The notes beneath the pieces were generated by a model. It worked only from the letters and a program-made list of their open reading frames with translations, made no database searches and was not told where the DNA came from. 5,390 nucleotides of DNA, taken from assembly GCA_003533545.1 (NCBI GenBank), contig DQEK01000311.1:1-5390 (forward strand), read 5' to 3'. This document shows positions 1 through 5,390 of this stretch, one piece after another. Every line of letters begins with the position of its first letter. Within the stretch, counting starts at the first letter, position 1. This DNA is from Acidobacteriota bacterium (GTDB lineage: Bacteria > Acidobacteriota > Vicinamibacteria > Vicinamibacterales > UBA8438). Position numbers and translations under genes: made by a program.

Positions 1-524
1 GGCGGCTCCGCTCTCGCGTCGGTGGTGGCATTCGTTCGATCGAGCGCGCACGAGAAGTGATCGACTATGGAGCGGTGGCCGTCATCGTAAGCTCGTCGTT
101 GTTCCGGAACGGCCAGCCGGACCTGGCATTCGCTCGATCGCTCGCCGACGCAGTAGGTCCAGAACGGGTCATTGCCGCCGTCGACAGCAAGGGTGGGCGT
201 GTCGTGATTCGGGGGTGGACCGAACCAGTGGACGTCACCGCGGTCGAGGCGGCCCGGGCACTCGAACCCTATTGCGGTGAGTTCCTCTATACGCACGTGG
301 ACCGCGAGGGACTGATGAGCGGCACCGACATGACGGCGGTACAGGCGGTCGCGCAGGCCACCTCTCGCCCGGTGACAGCGGCCGGCGGCATCACAACGCG
401 CGAAGAAATCGACACTCTCGACGCCGCCGGTATCGACGCGGTCGTCGGCATGGCCCTCTATACTGGCACCCTCTCGTTGAACGCCGATGAGGACAACGCC
501 GACTGCCAGAAGCCAGTTGTCTAA
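1..524 (+). CDS. hisA: HisA-family ProFAR isomerase, 5' end cut by window edge
   Basis: Likely phosphoribosylformimino-5-aminoimidazole carboxamide ribotide isomerase, the cytoplasmic (beta/alpha)8-barrel enzyme of histidine biosynthesis that performs an Amadori rearrangement. The frame is open from base 3 and starts inside the conserved RVGGGIR segment (bases 15-35), so the GTG at 57 is an internal Val and the true start lies upstream. Visible landmarks are the AVDSKGGRV strand with the probable catalytic Asp at 183-185, the THVDREG strand at 291-311, and the C-terminal phosphate loop TAAGGI at 375-392. The strand VVGMAL at 441-458 has Met where most bacterial HisA have Arg. The segment after the first GGGIR loop (VIVSSSLFRNGQPDL) and the THVDREG strand resemble, from memory, plant/fungal HisA more than E. 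coli HisA. The N-terminal catalytic Asp lies outside the window. No hisF follows, so this is either an operon end or a dispersed his gene. A different HisA/HisF-like barrel is possible but less likely. Confidence 0.85.
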   Translation, partial: RLRSRVGGGIRSIERAREVIDYGAVAVIVSSSLFRNGQPDLAFARSLADAVGPERVIAAVDSKGGRVVIRGWTEPVDVTAVEAARALEPYCGEFLYTHVDREGLMSGTDMTAVQAVAQATSRPVTAAGGITTREEIDTLDAAGIDAVVGMALYTGTLSLNADEDNADCQKPVV

Positions 525-545
525 AAACAGGACGCAATTTACTGT
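517..545 (+). promoter_or_regulatory. possible weak sigma70-type promoter before the methyltransferase
   Basis: A TTGTCT hexamer at 517-522 and a TACTGT hexamer at 540-545 are separated by 17 nt, in a locally AT-rich patch that overlaps the hisA stop codon. They match the consensus at 4/6 and 3/6 positions. Initiation would fall about 15 nt before the methyltransferase ATG, giving a very short leader and agreeing with the lack of a clear Shine-Dalgarno there. Readthrough from hisA is the simpler alternative, and the call is speculative. Confidence 0.2.
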
Positions 546-566
546 GTCGAAACAACGGCCGCACAA

Positions 567-1331
567 ATGACCCAACGGTGGAACCCGGACACCTATTCTG
601 AGCATGCTCGATTCGTGTCGGACCTCGGTGCGCCGGTGGTGGATTTGCTCGACCCACAGCCAGGAGAACGCGTCCTCGATCTCGGCTGCGGCGACGGAGC
701 ATTGACGGAGCGCCTCCAGAAGGCCGGCTGTGACGTGGTGGCCATCGACAGTAGCCCAGAGCAGGTCTGGGCGGCGCTGCAGCGGCGCCTCGACGCCCGG
801 GTCATCAACGCCGTCGAGTTGCCGTTCGACGCGGAATTTGACGCGGTGTTCAGCAACGCAGCACTACACTGGATCCGAGACGCGGACCGATTGCTGCGGG
901 GGGTCTGGACGGCATTGAAGCCCGGCGGCCGATTCGTCGCCGAGCTCGGCGGGGCGGGCTGCGTCGCCTCCATCCGGGAAGCATTCACCACAGCGCTTGG
1001 CAAGCGCAACATCGACAGCGGCACCGTCGACCCTTGGTATTTCCCGACGGCCGAACAGTACCAAGCGCGGCTCGAGGCGTGCGGATTCTCAGTCGATTCC
1101 ATCCAGCAGTTCCCCAGACCGACACCGCTTGCCGGCGACGTTATCCACTGGCTTGAGGTGTTCGCGCAATCGTTTCTCAACGCCGTGCCTGCCAGCGACA
1201 GAACGCCCTTGCTCCAGGAAGTACGGGTGCAGCTCAAGCCGCGGCTATGCAACGCGGACGGGGTCTGGGTCATCGACTACGTGCGCCTGCGCTTCGCGGC
1301 ACGGCGACAGGCAGCAATCCGAGACTGCTAG
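567..1331 (+). CDS. class I SAM-dependent methyltransferase
   Basis: A 254-residue small-molecule-type methyltransferase with a Rossmann fold, probably cytoplasmic (no signal or membrane segment). Motif I VLDLGCGDG lies at residues 36-44. The acidic residue ending beta-2, which should bind the SAM ribose, is D61 in VVAIDSS. The motif FDAVFSNAALHWI is at 91-103, and the post-motif LKPGGRFV is at 117-124. The opening WNPDTYSEHARFVSDLG and the C-terminal DYVRLRF match the Methyltransf_11/25-like group that also contains Tam (trans-aconitate methyltransferase) and BioC-like enzymes. No substrate can be assigned: SAM motifs are diagnostic but the acceptor pocket is not. The ATG at 567 is chosen because it gives the family's normal N-terminus; no good ribosome binding site precedes it. 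It follows hisA by 42 nt in the same direction, and nothing suggests a role in histidine synthesis. Confidence 0.9.
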   Translation: MTQRWNPDTYSEHARFVSDLGAPVVDLLDPQPGERVLDLGCGDGALTERLQKAGCDVVAIDSSPEQVWAALQRRLDARVINAVELPFDAEFDAVFSNAALHWIRDADRLLRGVWTALKPGGRFVAELGGAGCVASIREAFTTALGKRNIDSGTVDPWYFPTAEQYQARLEACGFSVDSIQQFPRPTPLAGDVIHWLEVFAQSFLNAVPASDRTPLLQEVRVQLKPRLCNADGVWVIDYVRLRFAARRQAAIRDC

Positions 1332-1524
1332 TCACCGCTCAATCGCGGGTTCACGCACTACCGCAACTGGCGGCGTTATCCGCGACCCCCAGCGCTCTAC
1401 CGAACAGGGGGGCATCCACTACGAGTGCGTCTTCATCCCTGCCCAAGGTCCTGTTTGAGACCGAACTTGAACGAGACGGTGCCGGCTCTAACGGGTGAAA
1501 CGCCCTTCTCTGCTCACGGAACCT

Positions 1525-1538
1525 CGGACAGCAGTCCG
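1525..1538. terminator. small hairpin in the convergent intergenic region
   Basis: CGGAC (1525-1529) and GTCCG (1534-1538) form a perfect 5-bp stem around a 4-nt loop, between the ends of the methyltransferase and HAD genes. It is symmetrical and could act on either strand, but no T-run follows on either side. The position is right for a bidirectional terminator; the structure alone is weak. The rest of 1332-1576 holds no gene, tRNA or repeat that I can recognise. Confidence 0.2.
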
Positions 1539-1576
1539 GTCGACGTCGGACAGGGGCGAGTCAGCGTGAACCCTAC

Positions 1577-2395
1577 TCAGCGAATGCCAAGCTGGTCGGC
1601 AAAATCGTTAAAGTCGCTAGCCACAACGTCGAACGAGGCATCCGGCGTCGTGTCGACTTCTCGACCGGGACCATACTCAAGCGGCCTCGGGACATACGCC
1701 GTCTTGAACCCCAGCGCCGCCGCGGCACGCAAATCACCTTTATGGGCCGCCACCATCATCACCTCTTCGGGCTCAAGCCCCAGTAGGTCGGCGGCAGTCA
1801 GGTAAACCTCCGGGTCCGGCTTGTAGTGGCGCGCGAGCTCAGACGACAACACCGCGTCCCAGGGCAGCCCGCTGTGCTTTGCCATGTTCACGAGCAACGC
1901 GACGTTACCGTTCGAGAGTGTCGCCAACACGTAACGCTTCCGCAGGCGGGTCAGTCCAGAGACCGTGTCCGGCCATGGCTGCAACCTGTGCCAGACACGG
2001 TTGAAATTGTCCCGTTCGGCTTCGCCCAGCAGCGTCAACCCATGCTTGGGAATCAGGTCGTCGAGAATCATCCGGTGCAGGTCGTCGATGCGGGTCCATG
2101 GTAATTCCCCGCTTCGCACCCGGCGCATGGCCGGTCCGTATCCACCTCGCCAGTCGTCTGCGAATTGCGCCCAGTCGACCTCAAAGCCAAGCCGGCCGCT
2201 CAGTTCCTGTCCTTCCTTGATGATTGACGAACGCCAGTCGACCACCGTACCGAACACGTCGAAGGTCATCGCCTTGACCATCGCGAGCCGGCCCGCGTCC
2301 GGTTGAGCACGCCCCGGCATTACGGACCCCGCGACCAGAATACCGACGACAGCCGTAAGCGCGAAGACTCTGGGTACCCAGAGAGAAATGTTCAT
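1577..2395 (-). CDS. type II haloacid dehalogenase-like (HAD) protein with signal peptide
   Basis: A 272-residue HAD-superfamily protein closest to (S)-2-haloacid dehalogenases, which hydrolyse 2-haloalkanoic acids via an aspartyl ester. Nucleophile D46 lies in FDVFGT; F48 replaces the second Asp of phosphatase-type HADs, favouring a dehalogenase-like enzyme. Other landmarks are R83, motif II LSNG (160-163), K192 in YKPDPEVY and acidic D221 in VAAHKGD. Compared with Pseudomonas L-DEX as I recall it, the SSN part of motif IV is AAH here, so haloacid activity is not assured. Residues 1-30 look like a Sec signal: R9, a hydrophobic core at about 10-26, and GRA before Q31. Cytosolic relatives start near M39. 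The long start is preferred because GGAG lies 7 nt upstream of its ATG and the preceding cupredoxin gene stops 3 nt before it; M39 lacks a ribosome binding site. The mature enzyme is therefore inferred to be periplasmic, which is unusual. Confidence 0.88.
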   Translation of the reverse strand: MNISLWVPRVFALTAVVGILVAGSVMPGRAQPDAGRLAMVKAMTFDVFGTVVDWRSSIIKEGQELSGRLGFEVDWAQFADDWRGGYGPAMRRVRSGELPWTRIDDLHRMILDDLIPKHGLTLLGEAERDNFNRVWHRLQPWPDTVSGLTRLRKRYVLATLSNGNVALLVNMAKHSGLPWDAVLSSELARHYKPDPEVYLTAADLLGLEPEEVMMVAAHKGDLRAAAALGFKTAYVPRPLEYGPGREVDTTPDASFDVVASDFNDFADQLGIR

Positions 2396-2406
2396 GAATC
2401 ACTCCA
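2396..2406 (-). promoter_or_regulatory. Shine-Dalgarno that fixes the signal-peptide start of the HAD gene
   Basis: On the minus strand, GGAG at 2406-2403 is followed by 7 nt and then the ATG at 2395-2393. The TGA stop of the cupredoxin gene (2401-2399) falls within that spacer. Ribosomes ending the cupredoxin would stop on the HAD start, so the genes look translationally coupled. No comparable motif precedes the internal Met codon at 2281-2279, which decides between an exported and a cytosolic product. Confidence 0.7.
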
Positions 2407-2803
2407 CAATGACGATAGTTCCGAGCAAACCAGAATTCAACGCATCCAAGTGATCGTGAAACGTGCAGGTTCGTGGCGTCACGAAATTACCGGTCTCCTT
2501 GCTCTGTCCCGGTGAGATGAACCCGGCTTGATTGATGACCGGACACTCAAGGTGGGACGGGTGGAGATCAGACGACATCTCGTGCGCCACGCCGTCATTG
2601 TTCACGAAAAGCACACGCTCACCGAGACGAATTTGGATCGTCTGAGGGCTCACCTGGGCGTCGCTGATCGTCACAGTGTTCCCGGACGCGGTGGTCGGGG
2701 CCGCGGGCGCCACTCCGGGAGCCACCGTAGGCGTGGTCGGGTTCTCACCGGCACAACCAAGCCCGAGTGCCACCAGCACAAGTCCAGCTACCAACCTTCT
2801 CAT
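2399..2803 (-). CDS. cupredoxin-like (plastocyanin/azurin fold) lipoprotein
   Basis: A small copper-type protein anchored to the membrane by lipid. From the ATG at 2803 it has 134 residues. This start gives a compact lipoprotein signal (MRRLVAGLVLVALGLGC) and has AGGG 6 nt upstream; an ATG five codons earlier (2818) is possible but less well placed. The lipobox-like LGLGC has Gly at -3, so it is not canonical. A Pro/Thr/Ala linker follows the lipidated Cys (residue 17), then one beta-sandwich domain. Numbered from this start, probable type 1 copper ligands are H74 (in VAHEM), C113 and H116 (CTFH). No Met lies 4-6 residues after H116, so the usual axial ligand is missing, while H81, H84, C87 and H118 add metal-binding potential. 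Electron transfer or copper storage are both plausible. Its stop lies 3 nt before the HAD start, implying one transcript and linked translation. Confidence 0.85.
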   Translation of the reverse strand: MRRLVAGLVLVALGLGCAGENPTTPTVAPGVAPAAPTTASGNTVTISDAQVSPQTIQIRLGERVLFVNNDGVAHEMSSDLHPSHLECPVINQAGFISPGQSKETGNFVTPRTCTFHDHLDALNSGLLGTIVIVE

Positions 2804-2846
2804 CACGAGCCCTGCCATTGTTCCGCAAGGTTAGTGCGCGGTCACC

Positions 2847-2966
2847 GTGATTCGCAAGCACGACTCAAACGTGGTCGCCCCACCCCGTCGTGATTGCCAC
2901 GCAAACCAGATACCTCCCCAGGAGCACTACCTGGAACGCCAGCCCCTTCGCGGAGTTTCACAACTC
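2847..2966 (-). other. gap between DUF1501 and cupredoxin genes: two hairpins and a weak promoter candidate
   Basis: The 167-nt minus-strand gap after the DUF1501 stop contains a 5-bp perfect stem (GAGTT/AACTC, loop GTGA on the minus strand) at 2966-2953, just after the stop codon. A second 5-bp stem (CCAGG/CCTGG, 7-nt loop) lies at 2934-2918. Neither has a T-run, so intrinsic termination is only suggested. Nearer the cupredoxin, TTGCGA and TAACCT 18 nt apart on the minus strand (4/6 and 3/6 matches) are a weak promoter candidate. The gap could separate two transcription units, but one transcript through all four genes is not excluded. Confidence 0.25.
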
Positions 2967-2970
2967 GCCG

Positions 2971-4257
2971 CTACACGAAGTCGACCGTGGAATTTCGAAA
3001 ATCGCCACCAAGGATGCTAACCGAACTCGCCCCCAGCCAGTCGTCAATCACGCGCGCATAGACAGAACGAAAGTCGGTCTCGTGCCTGACGTCGCGAGCT
3101 CTGTTCTCGAGCGTCGGGTTATCGGGAGTGTCCTCAAGCGTCGCAGCGGTTCCGTAGAGCCCCCCCTGCACCGTGCCGCCCAGCGCCATCATCAAGCCAC
3201 CGGCGCCGTGGTCGGTGCCCGTGCTACCGTTCTCAGACACCCGCCGTCCAAATTCCGAGAACTGCAGCACCAGAGTCTGACTCAGGAGCCCTTGATTGGA
3301 GAGGTCGTTGTAGAACGCAGACAGTCCTCCATCGAGTTCTCGCATCCGCCTGCTGTACGAACCGTTGAGAGTCCCTTGCGTCGCGTGGGTGTCGTAGCCG
3401 CCGGTCTGCACCCAAAAGATCTTCGTGCCGACCTCGGTGGCCAGTGAGCCCGCCACCGCCTGCAGCGCCCGGCCGACTCCGGTGTTGGGATACGGCGTCG
3501 TGGGTGCATAGGTAGCCACCCCCGCAACACGCTCCATTGTCGCGAGCGCCGCCTGTGCAGTCGAGTTGACGAAAGACACCTGCGGTTGTTGCACGGGAAG
3601 GTGGGAGAAAATCGCCTCTGCGGCCGCCCGTGAATGGCCGGCTTCCTCAACACCGTACTGCACCCCGCCTAGCGAGTAGCCGTTGGGACTCTGGAAGGCG
3701 TAGTCAGTCGTATTCGGAATCGAGGGAACCCCAACCGTAGCGGCCTGGAGCGAACGCGGCAACAACCCGGTCGTGTTCCAGCCCGCGAGCGGGTCGACCG
3801 GCGACGGTAAGGTGTCAAGGTAACGTCCCAGCCACCCGGTACCCTGAGTCGACAGCGGATTCCCGGTGTTCAGGATGTCGGTACCCTTGAAATGGGAGCG
3901 GCTCGAGGCCGGATAACCCGTGCGCTGGATAATCGCCAACCGTCCGTCATCGAAGACGGATTTCAACCCGCTCAGGTCCGGATGTAACCCCAACGCTCTA
4001 CCCGAAGTGTCAGCACCCACCTGCAACACATCCCCGGTCGGCACCGCCACAGTGGGTCGCCGGTCGTAGTAGGCGGGGTCGGTGTACGGTATCAACGTAC
4101 TCAGCGCATCGTTACCACCACTCAGATACAGCACCACCAAGCTGCGCCCCGTCGCGTTTTGCGCTCGGGCGAGGTCGCTCAGAAACGCCGGCGCCGCGAA
4201 CCCGACCGTGAAAGCCGAGACCCCGGACCGCATGAACTCACGTCGTGTGAACCGCAT
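2971..4257 (-). CDS. DUF1501 family protein, Tat-exported
   Basis: A 428-residue exported protein of the DUF1501 family, which is related to the alkaline phosphatase/sulfatase superfamily; its reaction is not established. The N-terminus has a twin-arginine motif (TRREFMR, residues 4-10), a hydrophobic core and a probable cleavage after A32 (ARA before Q33), so a folded, probably metal-containing protein is delivered to the periplasm. Family landmarks in order: LSGGNDALSTLIPY (45-58), GLHPDLSGLK (90-99), SRSHF (119-123), GGYDTH (286-291), SEFGRR (334-339) and TDHGAGG (348-354). D50, H122, D289, H291, E335, D349 and H350 are plausible metal ligands by position. Length is normal and the gene looks intact. 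A strong AGGGGA Shine-Dalgarno lies just before the ATG. It follows the DUF1800 gene by 34 nt, the standard pairing for this family. Confidence 0.93.
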   Translation of the reverse strand: MRFTRREFMRSGVSAFTVGFAAPAFLSDLARAQNATGRSLVVLYLSGGNDALSTLIPYTDPAYYDRRPTVAVPTGDVLQVGADTSGRALGLHPDLSGLKSVFDDGRLAIIQRTGYPASSRSHFKGTDILNTGNPLSTQGTGWLGRYLDTLPSPVDPLAGWNTTGLLPRSLQAATVGVPSIPNTTDYAFQSPNGYSLGGVQYGVEEAGHSRAAAEAIFSHLPVQQPQVSFVNSTAQAALATMERVAGVATYAPTTPYPNTGVGRALQAVAGSLATEVGTKIFWVQTGGYDTHATQGTLNGSYSRRMRELDGGLSAFYNDLSNQGLLSQTLVLQFSEFGRRVSENGSTGTDHGAGGLMMALGGTVQGGLYGTAATLEDTPDNPTLENRARDVRHETDFRSVYARVIDDWLGASSVSILGGDFRNSTVDFV

Positions 4258-4270
4258 GATCTCCCCTCGA

Positions 4271-4293
4271 AGACGGTGCCCCCGGTACCGTCT
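4271..4293 (-). other. 7-bp inverted repeat between DUF1800 stop and DUF1501 start
   Basis: AGACGGT (4271-4277) and ACCGTCT (4287-4293) are exact reverse complements around a 9-nt G/C-rich loop. On the mRNA the hairpin begins inside the DUF1800 TAG stop codon and ends 13 nt before the DUF1501 ATG, just ahead of its Shine-Dalgarno. No U-tract follows, so it is unlikely to be a simple terminator. A role in mRNA processing, differential expression or translational coupling is inference. Confidence 0.5.
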
Positions 4294-5390
4294 ATAGGAA
4301 CTGGTATGCCGACGACCCCCCGATCAAGTGTGCCAATCCGGCCGCCTTATCCCGCACCTGTGCAAAGGAACCGGTCCACGGCTGGGCGGTGTTGATGTAC
4401 GCCAGCAGGTCGTTCGTCTCCTGGGCACTGTAGGGCGCGGGGTCAAGGCGATCCACCATGAAGGCGAGTAGCCCCCACGGCGTCCCGGCCGAGGATTCCG
4501 CAGCCTCGCGCAAACTGAATTTCTGGCGGGTGGCCAGGTCCGACGCGAAGTTCATCCGGGCCAACATCGTCCCGGTAGAGAACCAGTCGGTGCCAAGGCG
4601 CCACCCAGACACATCGGGTGGCTCAAACAGAATCTGCCCCATGTTCGACAGGGGGGTCAGCGCACTCGCGGCAGAGTATCCAGCCCAGCCGACCCCCTTG
4701 ATCAGCCTCGTGGCATATTCGATGGGCCACGAGTAGCGGGCGAAGCGGTTCGCGGGGTCCTGGAACTCGGCCGAACTCAACAACGCGCGTACCACGCTCC
4801 GCATGTCGTAGCCACTCGTGTAGTACACCGTAGCCAGTTGCTGGATGAGTGCCTCCGGTGGCACCTTGAACTCAGAGACGAAGAAACCGTAGAGCTTGCG
4901 TGCTAGGCGAGGCCCCGTCGCCGGGTGCGCCGCGACGGCGTTAATCAGGTCGATCCCATCTTGGAGCCCATTGGGGGCTGGTCGCGCATGAATCGTCTTG
5001 CCCCCGTCTGGGTAGATCGGAAAACTAAACGTCTTGCTCTCCGCGTCGTGCTGATCCCATCTGAAGAGGAACGTGTAATATCGGTCGCCGTCTGGGGGCA
5101 CAGACCGCCGTCGCAAGTTCCAGCCCGTGAACACTCGCGCCGCCGCGTAGACGTCGCTCTCAGTGTAGTGATCGACGCCCATGGTGAATAGTTCCATGAG
5201 CTCTCGCGCGTAGTTTTCTTGCGGGTTTCGCGCAAAGTTGGTATCACCATCCAGCCAGGCGACCATCGCCGGATCTTGAGAAACCTGAATCAGTAGATCG
5301 CGAAAATTACCCAGCGAGTACTCGCGGAACAATTCGTACTGTCCACGCAGGCCATTCGCATCCTCGGAAGGCTTGGCCGCAAGAGCTCGA
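4292..5390 (-). CDS. DUF1800 family protein, 5' end cut by window edge
   Basis: The C-terminal part (365 codons visible) of a DUF1800 protein, a widespread family of unknown biochemical role usually encoded beside DUF1501. The frame stays open to the right edge: 19 codons precede the TTG at 5332-5330, which is internal and encodes Leu of ELFREYSLGNFRDLL, a conserved part of the family. Other landmarks are NPQENYAREL (5198-5227), FTGWN near 5117-5131, the KTF segment after RWDQHDAES, and PPDVSGW (4601-4621) followed by a TGTMLARMNFA stretch. The protein ends in SSAYQFL with a TAG stop. Members are typically about 450-600 residues, so some 100-200 residues, including any signal peptide, lie beyond the edge. 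It is the first visible gene of the minus-strand group; its promoter is outside the window. No frameshift or internal stop is seen. Confidence 0.92.
   Translation of the reverse strand, partial: RALAAKPSEDANGLRGQYELFREYSLGNFRDLLIQVSQDPAMVAWLDGDTNFARNPQENYARELMELFTMGVDHYTESDVYAAARVFTGWNLRRRSVPPDGDRYYTFLFRWDQHDAESKTFSFPIYPDGGKTIHARPAPNGLQDGIDLINAVAAHPATGPRLARKLYGFFVSEFKVPPEALIQQLATVYYTSGYDMRSVVRALLSSAEFQDPANRFARYSWPIEYATRLIKGVGWAGYSAASALTPLSNMGQILFEPPDVSGWRLGTDWFSTGTMLARMNFASDLATRQKFSLREAAESSAGTPWGLLAFMVDRLDPAPYSAQETNDLLAYINTAQPWTGSFAQVRDKAAGLAHLIGGSSAYQFL

Noticed and set aside
57..59. GTG as the start of hisA
   Set aside because: The frame is open upstream to the window edge and encodes the conserved GGGIR loop, so this GTG is internal.
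27..140. Near-identical 16-nt direct repeat (GGCATTCGYTCGATCG) at 27-42 and 125-140
   Set aside because: Both copies lie in hisA coding sequence in different reading frames, and only two copies exist. Chance in GC-rich DNA is the simplest account.
391..702. 103-codon minus-strand frame bridging hisA and the methyltransferase
   Set aside because: It is antisense to two well-supported genes, very Arg-rich, and has no family resemblance.
593..1273. 226-codon open frame on the minus strand
   Set aside because: It lies wholly opposite the methyltransferase, whose SAM motifs are unmistakable. The antisense translation is Ser/Arg/Thr-rich with no recognisable domain, as expected in GC-rich DNA.
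1332..1576. Possible tRNA or small gene in the convergent gap
   Set aside because: A GGTTCA-like stretch near 1348 suggested a T-arm, but no acceptor stem or anticodon arm can be built. The open frames here run into antisense of HAD or lack a ribosome binding site.
2890..3447. 185-codon open frame on the plus strand
   Set aside because: It mostly overlaps the DUF1501 gene in antisense, and its Arg/His/Val-rich product shows no domain or convincing start.
5330..5332. TTG as the start of the DUF1800 gene
   Set aside because: The upstream codons continue the conserved family sequence to the window edge; the TTG encodes an internal Leu.

Overview
This is a GC-rich chromosomal window with no mobile element, rRNA, tRNA or CRISPR array that I can recognise. 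The paired DUF1800/DUF1501 genes, the Tat-exported products, the plant-like HisA variant and the overall composition suggest an environmental bacterium. Acidobacteriota of the Vicinamibacteria type is my best guess, from gene style alone; Planctomycetota, Verrucomicrobiota or Gammaproteobacteria cannot be excluded.

Layout: six protein genes in two convergent blocks. The plus-strand block (1-1331) holds the C-terminal two thirds of a HisA-family histidine biosynthesis isomerase, cut by the left edge, and a complete class I SAM-dependent methyltransferase 42 nt later. A 245-nt convergent intergenic region (1332-1576) holds no gene that I can see. The minus-strand block (5390 down to 1577) reads in transcription order: a DUF1800 protein (5' end cut by the right edge), a DUF1501 protein with a twin-arginine signal, a 167-nt gap, a small cupredoxin-like lipoprotein, and a type II haloacid-dehalogenase-like protein with a Sec-type signal peptide.

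How the genes may work together: DUF1800 and DUF1501 are a well-known co-occurring pair of exported proteins of unsettled function. They sit 34 nt apart here, and a 7-bp inverted repeat starts in the DUF1800 stop codon. The cupredoxin and the HAD protein are 3 nt apart, with the HAD ribosome binding site inside the end of the cupredoxin gene, so they are almost certainly co-translated. The three minus-strand products whose N-termini are visible all carry export signals, so the block looks like an envelope or periplasmic module. The least ordinary element is the cupredoxin-HAD pair: an apparently exported haloacid-dehalogenase-fold enzyme coupled to a histidine-rich, Met-lacking copper-type lipoprotein.
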